Assembly: GCA_035253585.1 (NCBI GenBank) | Contig: DATFBY010000083.1 | Span: 1-7,572, forward strand | Source of the DNA: DATFBY01 sp035253585 | Lineage (GTDB): Bacteria; Gemmatimonadota; Gemmatimonadetes; Gemmatimonadales; Gemmatimonadaceae | Direction of reading: 5' to 3' | Length of the DNA: 7,572 nt | Shown here: in pieces, positions 1 through 6,681 of the stretch | Position numbering within the stretch: the first letter of the stretch is position 1 | Layout of the letters: each line of letters opens with the position of its first letter | Position numbers and translations under genes: made by a program | The notes under the pieces: model-generated | What the model was told of the DNA's origin: nothing | Databases searched by the model: none | Seen by the model: the letters and a program-made list of their open reading frames with translations, nothing else

Positions 1-401
1 TCGACGCCGATCGCCTGGCCGTCGGTCAGCTGCTGGCCGCGAAGGGGGGCGAAGGACCGTCGGTCGTGAGCGTTGCGCCGGGCACCACCGTCCGACAGGC
101 GCTGCGACTCATGTCCCTCCACGACGTGTCGCAGCTTCCGGTGATGGACGGCGCGAGTTGCGTAGGTTCGGTCGCCGAAAACAGCCTGTCTGCCCGCAGC
201 CTGGAAGACACGAAACTGCTCGATGTGACGGTGAGCGAGGTGATGGACCCTCCCTTCCCGATCGTCGACGCTGGCCAGGCGATAGATAGTATCACAAAGC
301 TACTAACTAAGGCGAACCCGGCCGTCCTCGTTCGCGCCAACGGCACGATCGGCGGCATCATCACGCGCTCCGACGTGCTCCAGTACCTCATGGCACGCTG
401 A
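1..401 (+). CDS. Paired CBS-domain tail, probable cystathionine beta-synthase type enzyme (5' end outside window)
   Basis: The reading frame is open from the window edge (first full codon at 3) to a TGA at 399-401, so this is the C-terminal ~132 residues of a longer protein. A GTG at 66 is internal, because homologous-looking sequence (a DRLAVGQLLAAKG-like stretch) precedes it. Two CBS motifs are visible. The first reads SVAPGTTVRQALRLM followed by VSQLPVMDG. The second reads VSEVMDPPFPIVDA followed by NPAVLVRANGTIGGIITRSD and VLQYL. The VSQLPV...VGSV.E...PFP.VD...PAVLV...GI.TRSD.L.YL pattern is what I know from bacterial PLP-dependent cystathionine beta-synthases and related cysteine synthases, where the tandem CBS (Bateman) module follows the catalytic domain. 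The catalytic part is outside the window, so enzyme identity is inferred; the CBS pair itself is clear. A cluster of A/T-rich codons sits at 282-311. Confidence 0.75.
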   Translation, partial: DADRLAVGQLLAAKGGEGPSVVSVAPGTTVRQALRLMSLHDVSQLPVMDGASCVGSVAENSLSARSLEDTKLLDVTVSEVMDPPFPIVDAGQAIDSITKLLTKANPAVLVRANGTIGGIITRSDVLQYLMAR

Positions 402-444
402 TCGCACGACGTCACGGCCCACACGACGACACGGAAACGAAGGC

Positions 445-449
445 GGAGG
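445..449 (+). promoter_or_regulatory. Shine-Dalgarno GGAGG for the 458 gene
   Basis: GGAGG lies 8 nt before the ATG at 458. It supports this start and the reality of the small open reading frame. No convincing promoter is seen in the 56-nt gap after the CBS-domain gene, so readthrough from upstream is likely. Confidence 0.7.
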
Positions 450-457
450 CTCGACGT

Positions 458-802
458 ATGGCAGCCCCAGGATCGCCAGAGTACGACCGCGAGCTCAATC
501 CTCACCGCGACGAAGACGAGCAGCGCAACACCGAACAGGTCGCCGCCACTCTCGGCGCCCGCGGAGCGCGCGTGGATGGGAGCGAAAACAGCGAACAGCT
601 CGTCCAGCTCCTCGAAGCTGTCGAGCGATTCGAGGCCGCGGTCAGCAGCCTCGGCGGCGACCGCATGGTCGACGACCAGAGCTCACCGGCGCCCGACGAT
701 CCCGATTTCGTCCTTCCCCGCCGCCGCGACGACGAGACCGTAGCTGCCTACACCGACCGCGTCGAGCGCGCCGCGACGATGCTGGAGCGTCGCATCAGGT
801 GA
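458..802 (+). CDS. Small acidic hypothetical protein, 114 aa
   Basis: I do not recognise the family. The ATG has a good GGAGG at proper spacing, and the frame ends at TGA 800-802. The protein is strongly charged with many D and E residues. It has no cysteine or tryptophan, no signal peptide and no membrane segment, so it should be a soluble cytoplasmic protein. Residues 44-66 (SEQLVQLLEAVERFEAAV region) and 92-113 (DETVAAYTDRVERAATMLER) look helical and amphipathic. They are joined by a flexible D/P/S-rich stretch around 71-84 and a DFVLPRRR segment at 83-90. The ordered ends with a disordered middle would suit a small helical partner protein, but no function can be assigned. It lies 57 nt after the CBS-domain gene and 60 nt before the M50 peptidase gene, all on the same strand, so a shared transcript is possible. 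Confidence 0.7.
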   Translation: MAAPGSPEYDRELNPHRDEDEQRNTEQVAATLGARGARVDGSENSEQLVQLLEAVERFEAAVSSLGGDRMVDDQSSPAPDDPDFVLPRRRDDETVAAYTDRVERAATMLERRIR

Positions 803-812
803 TGACGGTCCC

Positions 813-839
813 GCCTGCACGCCAGGTGTGAAGGCAGGC
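813..839 (+). other. Weak stem-loop in the 60-nt gap before the M50 gene
   Basis: GCCTGC at 813-818 pairs with GCAGGC at 834-839, and CAC/GTG inside could extend the stem asymmetrically. No T-run follows, so it is not a convincing intrinsic terminator. It sits 23 nt upstream of the M50 start codon and might influence translation or attenuate transcription. A chance hairpin in GC-rich DNA is equally possible. Confidence 0.25.
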
Positions 840-862
840 TCGATTGGCGCGTCCTCTTTAGG

Positions 863-2104
863 ATGTCATCCAGCACACACGCCACGAGCCTGATCACACG
901 ACTCACCCGACTCGGCTTCACGCCGCTCGGCGTGACGTCAGCGGTCGTCGTGGTAGCGGCCTGGGTGGCACTCACCGACACGCCGTTCGCCACGGCAGGT
1001 CTGGTCGCTACGATCACCCTGCTCATGATCGCGACCGGCCTCATCGTGATCGGTGTGCACGAATTCGGACACTTCCTCGTCAGCCGCCTGGCCGGCTTCC
1101 GGACGATCTCGGTGACTGTCGGACCCGTTCGGTTCGTGAAGACGGCGAACGGCGTGCGCATACGATCGGCTGAAAGCTGGCAGCTGGGTGGCGGAATGTT
1201 GGTCTGTCTTCCGCGACACGAAACCAACCTGCGCGCCCGGTGGATGTGCACCGTCGCCGCCGGACCGGCGTTCAGTTTGCTGCTGGCATTCGGTGGGTGG
1301 CTGGTCGCACCGCCATTCGGCTTTGACGAGAAGGCGATCGTCGCCATCGCCGGTACCATCGGTCCCATCGGTACCGTCTGGTGGGTCTCGCTACTCCCGA
1401 CGGTGAGCGTCGTGTCGTTCATCGCGGCGGTCGCCAGCTTGATTCCGACGCGACGCGGGCTGCTCTTCACCGACGGGGCGCAGCTCCGCCTCCTCGCGCG
1501 CGGCGGCGCCGAAGCCGACCGCTGGTGCAGTCAGATCATGATCACCGCGGCCGCACGAGGTGGCGTGCGGCCGCGCGACTGGGATCCGAACTGGATAGCG
1601 CGCGTCACGACGCCCCGCGACGACAGTGCGCAAGAGGCCCTCGGACAGCTCGGCGCATTCTACTGGGCGCTGGATCAGGGGAACTCGACGCTCGCCCTCG
1701 CGCACCTCACTCGCGCTCACGAGCTGCTCGAGACGCTCCCACCGCTTCTCCGCGCGCTCGTGCACCTGGACACGGCCTTCTACGATGCGCGCATCCGCGG
1801 CGACCTTCGCTCGGCCCGTGACTCGTTAGGCAAGAGCGACGTGCCGGGCGTTCCTCGCTTCGCGCGTCTTCGGACTGAAGCGGCTGTTCTTCTGCTCGAA
1901 GGCGATCGCCACAGCGCCGCGGCCAGGGCACGGGAGGGACTCGAGGAGCTGGCGAGACTCGAGCGCAACGAGCTCGTGCGTTATCCCGCGGAAGAGGAGT
2001 GGCTGCGGAATGTGCTGGCCGACGCCGAGGTGTCGACCGCGCTCAGCGCCTCTTCACCTCTTCACTCAGCTCAGCCAACAGCTCCAGCGCCTTCAACGGC
2101 GTGA
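863..2104 (+). CDS. M50-family (site-2 protease type) membrane metallopeptidase with C-terminal helical domain, 413 aa
   Basis: An intramembrane zinc metalloprotease candidate. The catalytic HExxH is clear as H66-E67-F68-G69-H70, at the end of a hydrophobic segment (about 45-65). The second M50 motif, normally NxxPxxxxDG, appears as S192-L193-I194-P195 ... T203-D204-G205, so the aspartate ligand and proline are kept but the usual Asn is replaced. The spacing resembles M50 relatives with a longer loop before DG. Other hydrophobic segments lie near 22-42, 128-150, 157-175 and 176-195, and a GP turn (AAGPAFSLLL, about 132-141) matches the family. Residues about 250-390 are soluble, Ala/Leu-rich and helical, TPR-like in feel, and may recruit a substrate. 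The last ~20 residues are S/P/A-rich and are read antisense to mutS. ATG 863 is the first start after the in-frame stop at 803-805, and there is only a weak AGG just upstream. Substrate and physiological role are unknown. Confidence 0.82.
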   Translation: MSSSTHATSLITRLTRLGFTPLGVTSAVVVVAAWVALTDTPFATAGLVATITLLMIATGLIVIGVHEFGHFLVSRLAGFRTISVTVGPVRFVKTANGVRIRSAESWQLGGGMLVCLPRHETNLRARWMCTVAAGPAFSLLLAFGGWLVAPPFGFDEKAIVAIAGTIGPIGTVWWVSLLPTVSVVSFIAAVASLIPTRRGLLFTDGAQLRLLARGGAEADRWCSQIMITAAARGGVRPRDWDPNWIARVTTPRDDSAQEALGQLGAFYWALDQGNSTLALAHLTRAHELLETLPPLLRALVHLDTAFYDARIRGDLRSARDSLGKSDVPGVPRFARLRTEAAVLLLEGDRHSAAARAREGLEELARLERNELVRYPAEEEWLRNVLADAEVSTALSASSPLHSAQPTAPAPSTA

Positions 2105-4640
2105 GCGCGTTCACGTCGACCGCGCGCAAACGGTCGACGATCGGGTCGGGTCCCGCGACGAACAGCGCGAGCTGTTCCGCGGGCTCGCCTCCCTCCTCCT
2201 TCCTCCTTCCTCCCTCGGCGACGAGGTGTCCGCCCTCCAGCAGCCGCAATACCTGCCGGGCTCTCTTCAGCACTTCTCGCGGCAAACCAGCGAGACGTCC
2301 AACCTCGATCCCGTAGGATCGGTCGGCGCCACCGGGCTGCAATCGGTGCAGGAAGAGCACTTCGTCGCCCACCTCGCGCACCGCCACGTTATAGTTTCGT
2401 ACTGCTACTAATTCGTCCGCGAGCTGCGTCAGCTCGTGGTAGTGCGTGGCGAAGATCGTCTTGCAGCCCGTGCGCTCGTGAAGATGCTCGCTCACCGCCC
2501 AGGCGATCGACACGCCGTCGTAGGTCGACGTTCCGCGCCCGATCTCGTCCAACAGCACCAAGCTGCGACGCGTGGCGGTGTGCAGGATCGCGCTCGTCTC
2601 CGCCATCTCGACCATGAACGTCGACTGGCCACGGACCAGGTTGTCGCTCGCGCCGACGCGCGTGAACACGCGATCGCACAGACCGATTCTCGCGCGCGCC
2701 GCGGGTACGAAGCTCCCGATCTGCGCCAACAGCACGATGAGGCCGACTTGCCGCAGAATCGTCGACTTCCCCGCCATGTTCGGGCCCGTCAGAATGATGA
2801 CGCGGGCATCTTCGGTGAGTGTGACGTCGTTCGGGATGAACTTGTCGCGGGGCATCATGCGCTCCACGACCGGATGCCGGCCGCTAGCGATCTCGAGGTC
2901 ATACTCCCCGGTGATCTCCGGACGGACGTACCCCTCGCGCTCTGCCACCTCGGCCAGCGTCGCCAGGACGTCGAGCTGCGCCAGAATTCCAGCCGCGCAT
3001 TGGAGTCGCGCAATGTGAGCGCCGATTCGACCGCGCAGCATCTCGAACAGCTCGCGCTCCCTCGCCTCGATTCGCTCGGAGGCGCCGAGTACGCGCTCCT
3101 CGTAGTCCTTGAGCTCGGGAGTAACGTACCGCTCTTCGCCAGCCAACGTCTGCCGCCGCTGATAGTGCGGAGGTACGAGATGCTTGTTGGCGTTGGTAAT
3201 TGCGATGTAGTAACCGAACACCTTGTTGTAGCCGACCTTGAGCGACTGAATACCGGTGCTCGAGCGCTCGGCAGCCTGGATGTGCGCGATTGCGTCCTTG
3301 CCGCCATCGCGGAGCGCGCGCAATTCGTCGAGCTGTACGTCGGCACCGGAGCGGATCGTCGCTTCGTCGCCGATCATCGCCGGCGGACGGTCGACCAATT
3401 GCCCGGCAATGTCGTCTACGATGTCCGCACAGGAATCCCAAGCCTCGAGCAGCGGACCGAGGAGTCCGGCGCTCTTGAGCCGGCGAGCAGCGCTCTCGAC
3501 GGCGGGAAGACGTGCGAGCGAGTTGCCTAACGCTCCCGCTTCACGCGGGGTCGCCCGATTCGCGGCGATCTTCCCCGCCAGCCGCTCGACATCCCGCACT
3601 CCGTCCAGCGCCTCGCGCAGTGCGCCGCGCGCCAGCGCATCCACTGCCAGCGCCTCCACCGCGTCGAGGCGAGCTTCGATCGGTGCACTGTCTACGAGTG
3701 GCGTCAGCACCCATTGTCGAAGAAGACGCGCGCCCATCGGTGTGATGGTGCGGTCGATGACGGCCAGCAGTGTTCCATCGGTAGAGCCACCGCGCAGTGA
3801 TTCCACCAGCTCGAGGTTGCGACGGGTCATCTCGTCGAGCGGCATCGTCGTACCGGGACGCTCGACGATCGGTCGCGCGAGGTGCGGAACCCCTGCTGGC
3901 TGGAGATCACGCAGATAGCGCAGCAGCGCGCCGGCGGCGCCGATGGCGACGTCATCCACGCGCTCCAAGCCGAAGCCGTCGAGCGACGCGACGCCGAATT
4001 GCCGAGTGAGCTCATCGCGAGCCATGGCAGCGTCGAACTCCCACTCGTCGCGCTCGGTGACCAGCGCGTTCTCCCCACCTCCCACCTGCGGTCCGCCTTC
4101 TCGCGATCCGCGAGGCACCAGAATCTCGCTCGGTGCCAAGCGCGCCAGCACCGCTTCTCGCTCGGCCAGCGCGGCACGGATCAGCCGCAGCTCTCCTGTC
4201 GAGAGATCGGCCGCGGCGAGCCCGTACTCATCGCCACGCCGGTGGATGGCGCAGAGAAAGTTGTTGCGGACGCCGTCGAGCAAGTCATCGGAGAACGCGG
4301 CGCCGGGGGTGATCGTTTCGATCACTTCGCGCCTGACGATTCCCCTGGCGAGCTTTGGATCTTCGACTTGCTCGCAGATGGCGACGCGGAATCCTTGCTG
4401 GACCAGACGGCGCAGATACTCGTTGAGCGCCTTGACAGGCACGCCGGCCAGCGGCACATCGGCCGCGCCGCCGTTGTTGCGGGAGGTGAGCGTCAGTCCG
4501 AGCGCGCGCGAGGCGACTTCCGCGTCATCGTAGAACATTTCGTAGAAGTCGCCCATCCTGAAGAACAAGAGCGCGTCCTGATGCTGCGCCTTGATCTCCC
4601 GATACTGCTGCATGAGCGGCGTCGCGCTCTCGCGGCTCAC
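2043..4640 (-). CDS. mutS: DNA mismatch repair protein MutS, 865 aa
   Basis: MutS binds mismatched or looped DNA and, using ATP, recruits the MutL-dependent repair machinery. The mismatch-wedge motif F32-Y33-E34 lies in FFRMGDFYEMF (residues 26-36). Connector and core domains follow (about 128-400), then the clamp region (about 425-535, including VGYNKVFGYYI). The ATPase has Walker A GPNMAGKST (619-627), the signature-loop region ASDNLVRGQSTFM (664-676), Walker B LVLLDE (694-699) then GRGTSTYDG, and the H-loop ATHYHE with H733. QLALF (823-827) fits the beta-clamp binding consensus, and the C-terminal helical tail (TPLKALELLAEL) is typical. Length is normal for the family. The open frame extends upstream to 5057, but the GTG at 4640 is preferred. 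It overlaps the SPOR stop as GTGA, has GGAG 5 nt upstream, and starts a few residues before the conserved TPLMQQY. It is the last gene of a holA-SPOR-mutS operon; no mutL is in the window. Two low-complexity stretches carry heptanucleotide repeats. Confidence 0.97.
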   Translation of the reverse strand: MSRESATPLMQQYREIKAQHQDALLFFRMGDFYEMFYDDAEVASRALGLTLTSRNNGGAADVPLAGVPVKALNEYLRRLVQQGFRVAICEQVEDPKLARGIVRREVIETITPGAAFSDDLLDGVRNNFLCAIHRRGDEYGLAAADLSTGELRLIRAALAEREAVLARLAPSEILVPRGSREGGPQVGGGENALVTERDEWEFDAAMARDELTRQFGVASLDGFGLERVDDVAIGAAGALLRYLRDLQPAGVPHLARPIVERPGTTMPLDEMTRRNLELVESLRGGSTDGTLLAVIDRTITPMGARLLRQWVLTPLVDSAPIEARLDAVEALAVDALARGALREALDGVRDVERLAGKIAANRATPREAGALGNSLARLPAVESAARRLKSAGLLGPLLEAWDSCADIVDDIAGQLVDRPPAMIGDEATIRSGADVQLDELRALRDGGKDAIAHIQAAERSSTGIQSLKVGYNKVFGYYIAITNANKHLVPPHYQRRQTLAGEERYVTPELKDYEERVLGASERIEARERELFEMLRGRIGAHIARLQCAAGILAQLDVLATLAEVAEREGYVRPEITGEYDLEIASGRHPVVERMMPRDKFIPNDVTLTEDARVIILTGPNMAGKSTILRQVGLIVLLAQIGSFVPAARARIGLCDRVFTRVGASDNLVRGQSTFMVEMAETSAILHTATRRSLVLLDEIGRGTSTYDGVSIAWAVSEHLHERTGCKTIFATHYHELTQLADELVAVRNYNVAVREVGDEVLFLHRLQPGGADRSYGIEVGRLAGLPREVLKRARQVLRLLEGGHLVAEGGRRKEEGGEPAEQLALFVAGPDPIVDRLRAVDVNALTPLKALELLAELSEEVKRR
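2191..2218 (-). repeat. Heptanucleotide tandem repeat inside mutS
   Basis: On the + strand four consecutive 7-mers read CCCTCCT, CCTTCCT, CCTTCCT and CCCTCGG; on the coding strand this is a purine-only run except at one end. It encodes about residues 808-817 of MutS (A-E-G-G-R-R-K-E-E-G), a charged linker just before the QLALF clamp motif. The units are imperfect, so the array may be an old or decaying one. Confidence 0.55.
4074..4087 (-). repeat. Two-copy heptamer CCCACCT in mutS
   Basis: CCCACCT occurs twice back to back on the + strand, encoding part of the Gly-rich GGPQVGGGEN loop of MutS (about residues 182-191). Two copies of a 7-mer are expected about once by chance in a window of this size and composition. 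It is listed only because longer heptamer arrays occur nearby and this loop is a low-complexity insertion site. Confidence 0.25.
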
Positions 4641-5608
4641 CGCGGCTCCATGTCGGCGACGAAGCCGCGAACATTTGACGCACGCATCCGTACCCGGGCC
4701 GCTTCGGCTGCCTGACGAGTGGAGTACTGGCCGATGCGCACGAGCCAGAGCCCGGCGAGCTGCACCGCTCGTACCTGGAAGCCACGCGCCGCGAGCTCGG
4801 TCCTGAGCTTCTCGGCCGACTCCCGCGTCCGAAATGCCGCCACCTGAACCGTGTACGCCCCGGCCCTCGTCGCGCTGCTCGGAGCGACGGGAGGTGGTGT
4901 CGCTGGGGGCGTGGTTGGTGCTGTCGTTGGCGCTGTAGTTGGCGTCGTGCTCGGCGCGCCAGGGACCGGCTCTGTGGGGGCGGGTGCCGTCCGCGTCGCA
5001 GTAACAACGGCCGAGTCCCGAGTCCCGATGGCCGAGTCCCGCGACGCCATTGCGCATCGCGGCGCATAGTACTCGATCTGGTTGCGAAGCTCGACGTCAC
5101 TCTCGGGCACAATGCGTTGGGCGTCGGCGAGCGTGGCACAGGCCCGTCGGTCGGCGCCGGCTTGGAAAAGGAGCTGAGCATTCCAGTAGCTCGCACGAGC
5201 GCGTTGGGCGTGCATCGGGTGCTCGAGCACCAGGCGACGGAAATGCTCCATCGCCTTGTCGCGCTCGCCACGCGCCATCTCGAGCTGGCCCATGCGGAGG
5301 AGTGCATCTCCCGCGCGCGGCGCGAGCGGAAACTCGATGATGATCCGGCGATAATCGCGCTCTGCTTCGGCGGCTGTCGCCGCCAGCGATGCGCGCCAGA
5401 AGAGCGCTTCGACGAAGCGTGGCGATCCGGCCGGTGCGGTGTCGAGCTCGCGCTGTACCAGTGCCCGCCCCGCTTCGCCCTGCCCCTCGGTGACCATGCG
5501 CTGTGCGCGAAGGAAGATGCTGTCGGCGCTCTGGGCGGGAGCTGCGGCGGGTGACCAAAGCGCGGCGACGAGAGCGAGACAGGGCGGCGTGAAGCGTGAA
5601 GACATCAT
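4637..5608 (-). CDS. Secreted TPR-like / SPOR-domain cell-envelope protein, 323 aa
   Basis: Residues 1-25 form a signal peptide: R5, a hydrophobic core (about 9-18) and an APA site before Q26, so the protein is probably periplasmic. Residues about 29-185 are helical repeats of TPR or CpoB (YbgF)-like character, with alternating A/L/R pattern such as FWRASLAATAAEAERDYRRI and DALLRMGQLEMARGERDKAM. Residues about 187-245 are a linker with a 7-residue repeat (RDSAIGT/RDSAVVT) followed by Thr-Pro repeats (TTAP units). Residues about 250-320 are a SPOR domain (YTVQVAAFRTRESAEKLRTEL ... VRIGQYSTRQAAEAARVRM). SPOR domains are known to bind denuded septal glycan strands, so a role in division or envelope remodelling is inferred. 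Tandem ATGs at 5608 and 5605 follow holA by 11 nt with no clear SD, suggesting coupling. The stop TGA overlaps the mutS GTG. Confidence 0.88.
   Translation of the reverse strand: MMSSRFTPPCLALVAALWSPAAAPAQSADSIFLRAQRMVTEGQGEAGRALVQRELDTAPAGSPRFVEALFWRASLAATAAEAERDYRRIIIEFPLAPRAGDALLRMGQLEMARGERDKAMEHFRRLVLEHPMHAQRARASYWNAQLLFQAGADRRACATLADAQRIVPESDVELRNQIEYYAPRCAMASRDSAIGTRDSAVVTATRTAPAPTEPVPGAPSTTPTTAPTTAPTTPPATPPPVAPSSATRAGAYTVQVAAFRTRESAEKLRTELAARGFQVRAVQLAGLWLVRIGQYSTRQAAEAARVRMRASNVRGFVADMEPR
4646..4649 (-). promoter_or_regulatory. Shine-Dalgarno GGAG for mutS, inside the end of the SPOR gene
   Basis: GGAG on the - strand is 5 nt before the GTG at 4640 and lies within the last codons (M-E-P-R) of the preceding gene. 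With the GTGA stop/start overlap it indicates translational coupling, and it decides the mutS start. Confidence 0.65.
5012..5039 (-). repeat. Heptanucleotide tandem repeat CGAGTCC inside the SPOR gene
   Basis: On the + strand CGAGTCC occurs at 5012, 5019 and 5033, with a degenerate unit CGATGGC at 5026, so four units keep exact 7-nt register. Three units make 21 nt, which in the protein is a 7-residue repeat (RDSAIGT then RDSAVVT, about residues 190-203). It lies in the flexible linker between the helical and SPOR domains. Each intact unit contains GAGTC, a GANTC site. Confidence 0.7.
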
Positions 5609-5619
5609 CGGCGTACTAG

Positions 5620-6675
5620 TTAGGCAGCGGCGCTGGCCGGGGATGGAGCGTCCAGGCAGAGAGAGAGGACCAAGCTAGCGAGCAGCTGCTCGTCGGAGGA
5701 GAGGCGGGTCTCCTTGAGCGCAATGTCGGTGCACAGCAGCGCATCGAGCGCGGCATCGAGCGAACTGGCGTTCCAGTAGCTCATCGCGTCGGTCCAGGCC
5801 CGAGCCGCGTCGCCCCACGCGCGTCCGGTGAACGAGCCTGACGCGCCCCGCAGGAACTCGAAGAAGTCGGGGCGCTGTCCCTGGTCGCGCTTGGCGACGC
5901 CCCACGCGATGGCCAACGTTTGCACTGTGAGCGCCATGACGATCGAGACGGCAGTCGTCTTCGGCTGCTCGAGAACGTGCGGAACCAGGTCGAGCGCGCG
6001 AGCGGCGTTGCGCTGCGCCACCGCATCGAGCAGATCGGCGAGCGTCTCCCCGCGTCTTACTCCGACGACATGGGCGACAGCGGTCTCGTCGATCGTGCCG
6101 CCCCGCGCGTAGCTGGCGAGCTTCTCGAGCTCGGTAGCGAGTGCCGGAAGGTCGTTGCCCACGGCGCGCTCGAGCAGCTCCACCGCTTCGGGCGTGATCG
6201 ACACGCCAAGATCGTTGGTGGCGACGTGCGAGATCCAACGCGGTATGCGATCACCTGAGAGCGCGTCGAACGCGACCGAGGCGACGCGCGCCTCGAGCGC
6301 CTTGTCAGGCTTTGACCTTTCTCCACCGCTGGCGATCAGCACGAGAATGACGTCGGCCGCTGGTGACTCGAGGTATTGGTCGAGCGCAGCTCTGGCCTCC
6401 TTCCGCAGATTACCTACATCTCGGATCACCACCACTCTCCGCTCCGCCATCATCGGCGGTGTTCCTACGAGTGATCCGAGCGTCTCGGCGTTCAGATCAC
6501 TGCCCGACCGCACGTCGAGATTGAAGTCTCGGGTGGCGGGATCGACCGCCTTCTGGATCAGCTGGCGGGCCGCCTGGTCTTTCAGGTAGTCGTCTTCACC
6601 GTGCAGGTAATACGCGGGCAGGTACTTACCCGTCTGAACGCCTTTCCAAAAGGCACGCTCGGTGATGCGGGGCAT
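5620..6675 (-). CDS. holA: DNA polymerase III delta subunit (HolA), 351 aa
   Basis: The delta subunit of the clamp loader opens the beta sliding clamp during replication. The N-terminus has the family pattern YYLHGEDDYLKDQAARQLI (22-40), FNLDVRSGSD (51-60) and LVGTPPMMAERRVVVIRDV (69-87). This is a degenerate AAA+ fold without a Walker A motif, as expected for delta. Middle signatures include a TELEKLASYA helix (181-190) and a VVGVRRGETLADLLDAV segment (203-219) before the collar domain. The C-terminus ends with the DALLCTDIALKE type helix (311-322). Length is normal. The frame stays open far upstream, but the ATG at 6675 directly precedes the conserved start (MPRITERAFW) and lies 6 nt from a TATATT box. 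There is no SD, which fits leaderless translation. It is the first gene of the operon with the SPOR gene and mutS, and is divergent from the lipoprotein gene. Confidence 0.93.
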   Translation of the reverse strand: MPRITERAFWKGVQTGKYLPAYYLHGEDDYLKDQAARQLIQKAVDPATRDFNLDVRSGSDLNAETLGSLVGTPPMMAERRVVVIRDVGNLRKEARAALDQYLESPAADVILVLIASGGERSKPDKALEARVASVAFDALSGDRIPRWISHVATNDLGVSITPEAVELLERAVGNDLPALATELEKLASYARGGTIDETAVAHVVGVRRGETLADLLDAVAQRNAARALDLVPHVLEQPKTTAVSIVMALTVQTLAIAWGVAKRDQGQRPDFFEFLRGASGSFTGRAWGDAARAWTDAMSYWNASSLDAALDALLCTDIALKETRLSSDEQLLASLVLSLCLDAPSPASAAA

Positions 6676-6681
6676 GCGGAG

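Noticed and set aside
813..839. Intrinsic terminator after the small acidic gene
   Set aside because: The stem is only 6 bp with an asymmetric loop, and no T-run follows.
748..1470. 240-codon - strand open frame opposite the M50 gene
   Set aside because: The + strand carries HExxH, membrane segments and the DG motif; the opposite frame is Arg/Thr-rich without structure.
2436..3530. 364-codon + strand open frame opposite mutS
   Set aside because: It is an antisense shadow of a certain mutS gene in GC-rich DNA, with no recognisable domain and an Arg/Ala-heavy composition typical of such shadows.
1824..3532. Shared 10-mer CGTTAGGCAA in the M50 gene (1824-1833, +) and mutS (3523-3532, -), both with a TTA-GGC Leu-Gly pair
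   Set aside because: Roughly a hundred shared 10-mers are expected by chance between both strands of a window this size, and the hexamer TTAGGC occurs about as often as expected. It is worth a genome-wide count only.
3882..4715. 277-codon + strand open frame opposite mutS
   Set aside because: It is antisense to the conserved N-terminal part of mutS and has no start signal or domain pattern.
4641..5057. 139-codon N-terminal extension of the mutS open frame
   Set aside because: It overlaps the SPOR gene completely in another frame, has no MutS-like residues, and the GTG at 4640 has an SD and a GTGA overlap directly before the conserved MutS start.
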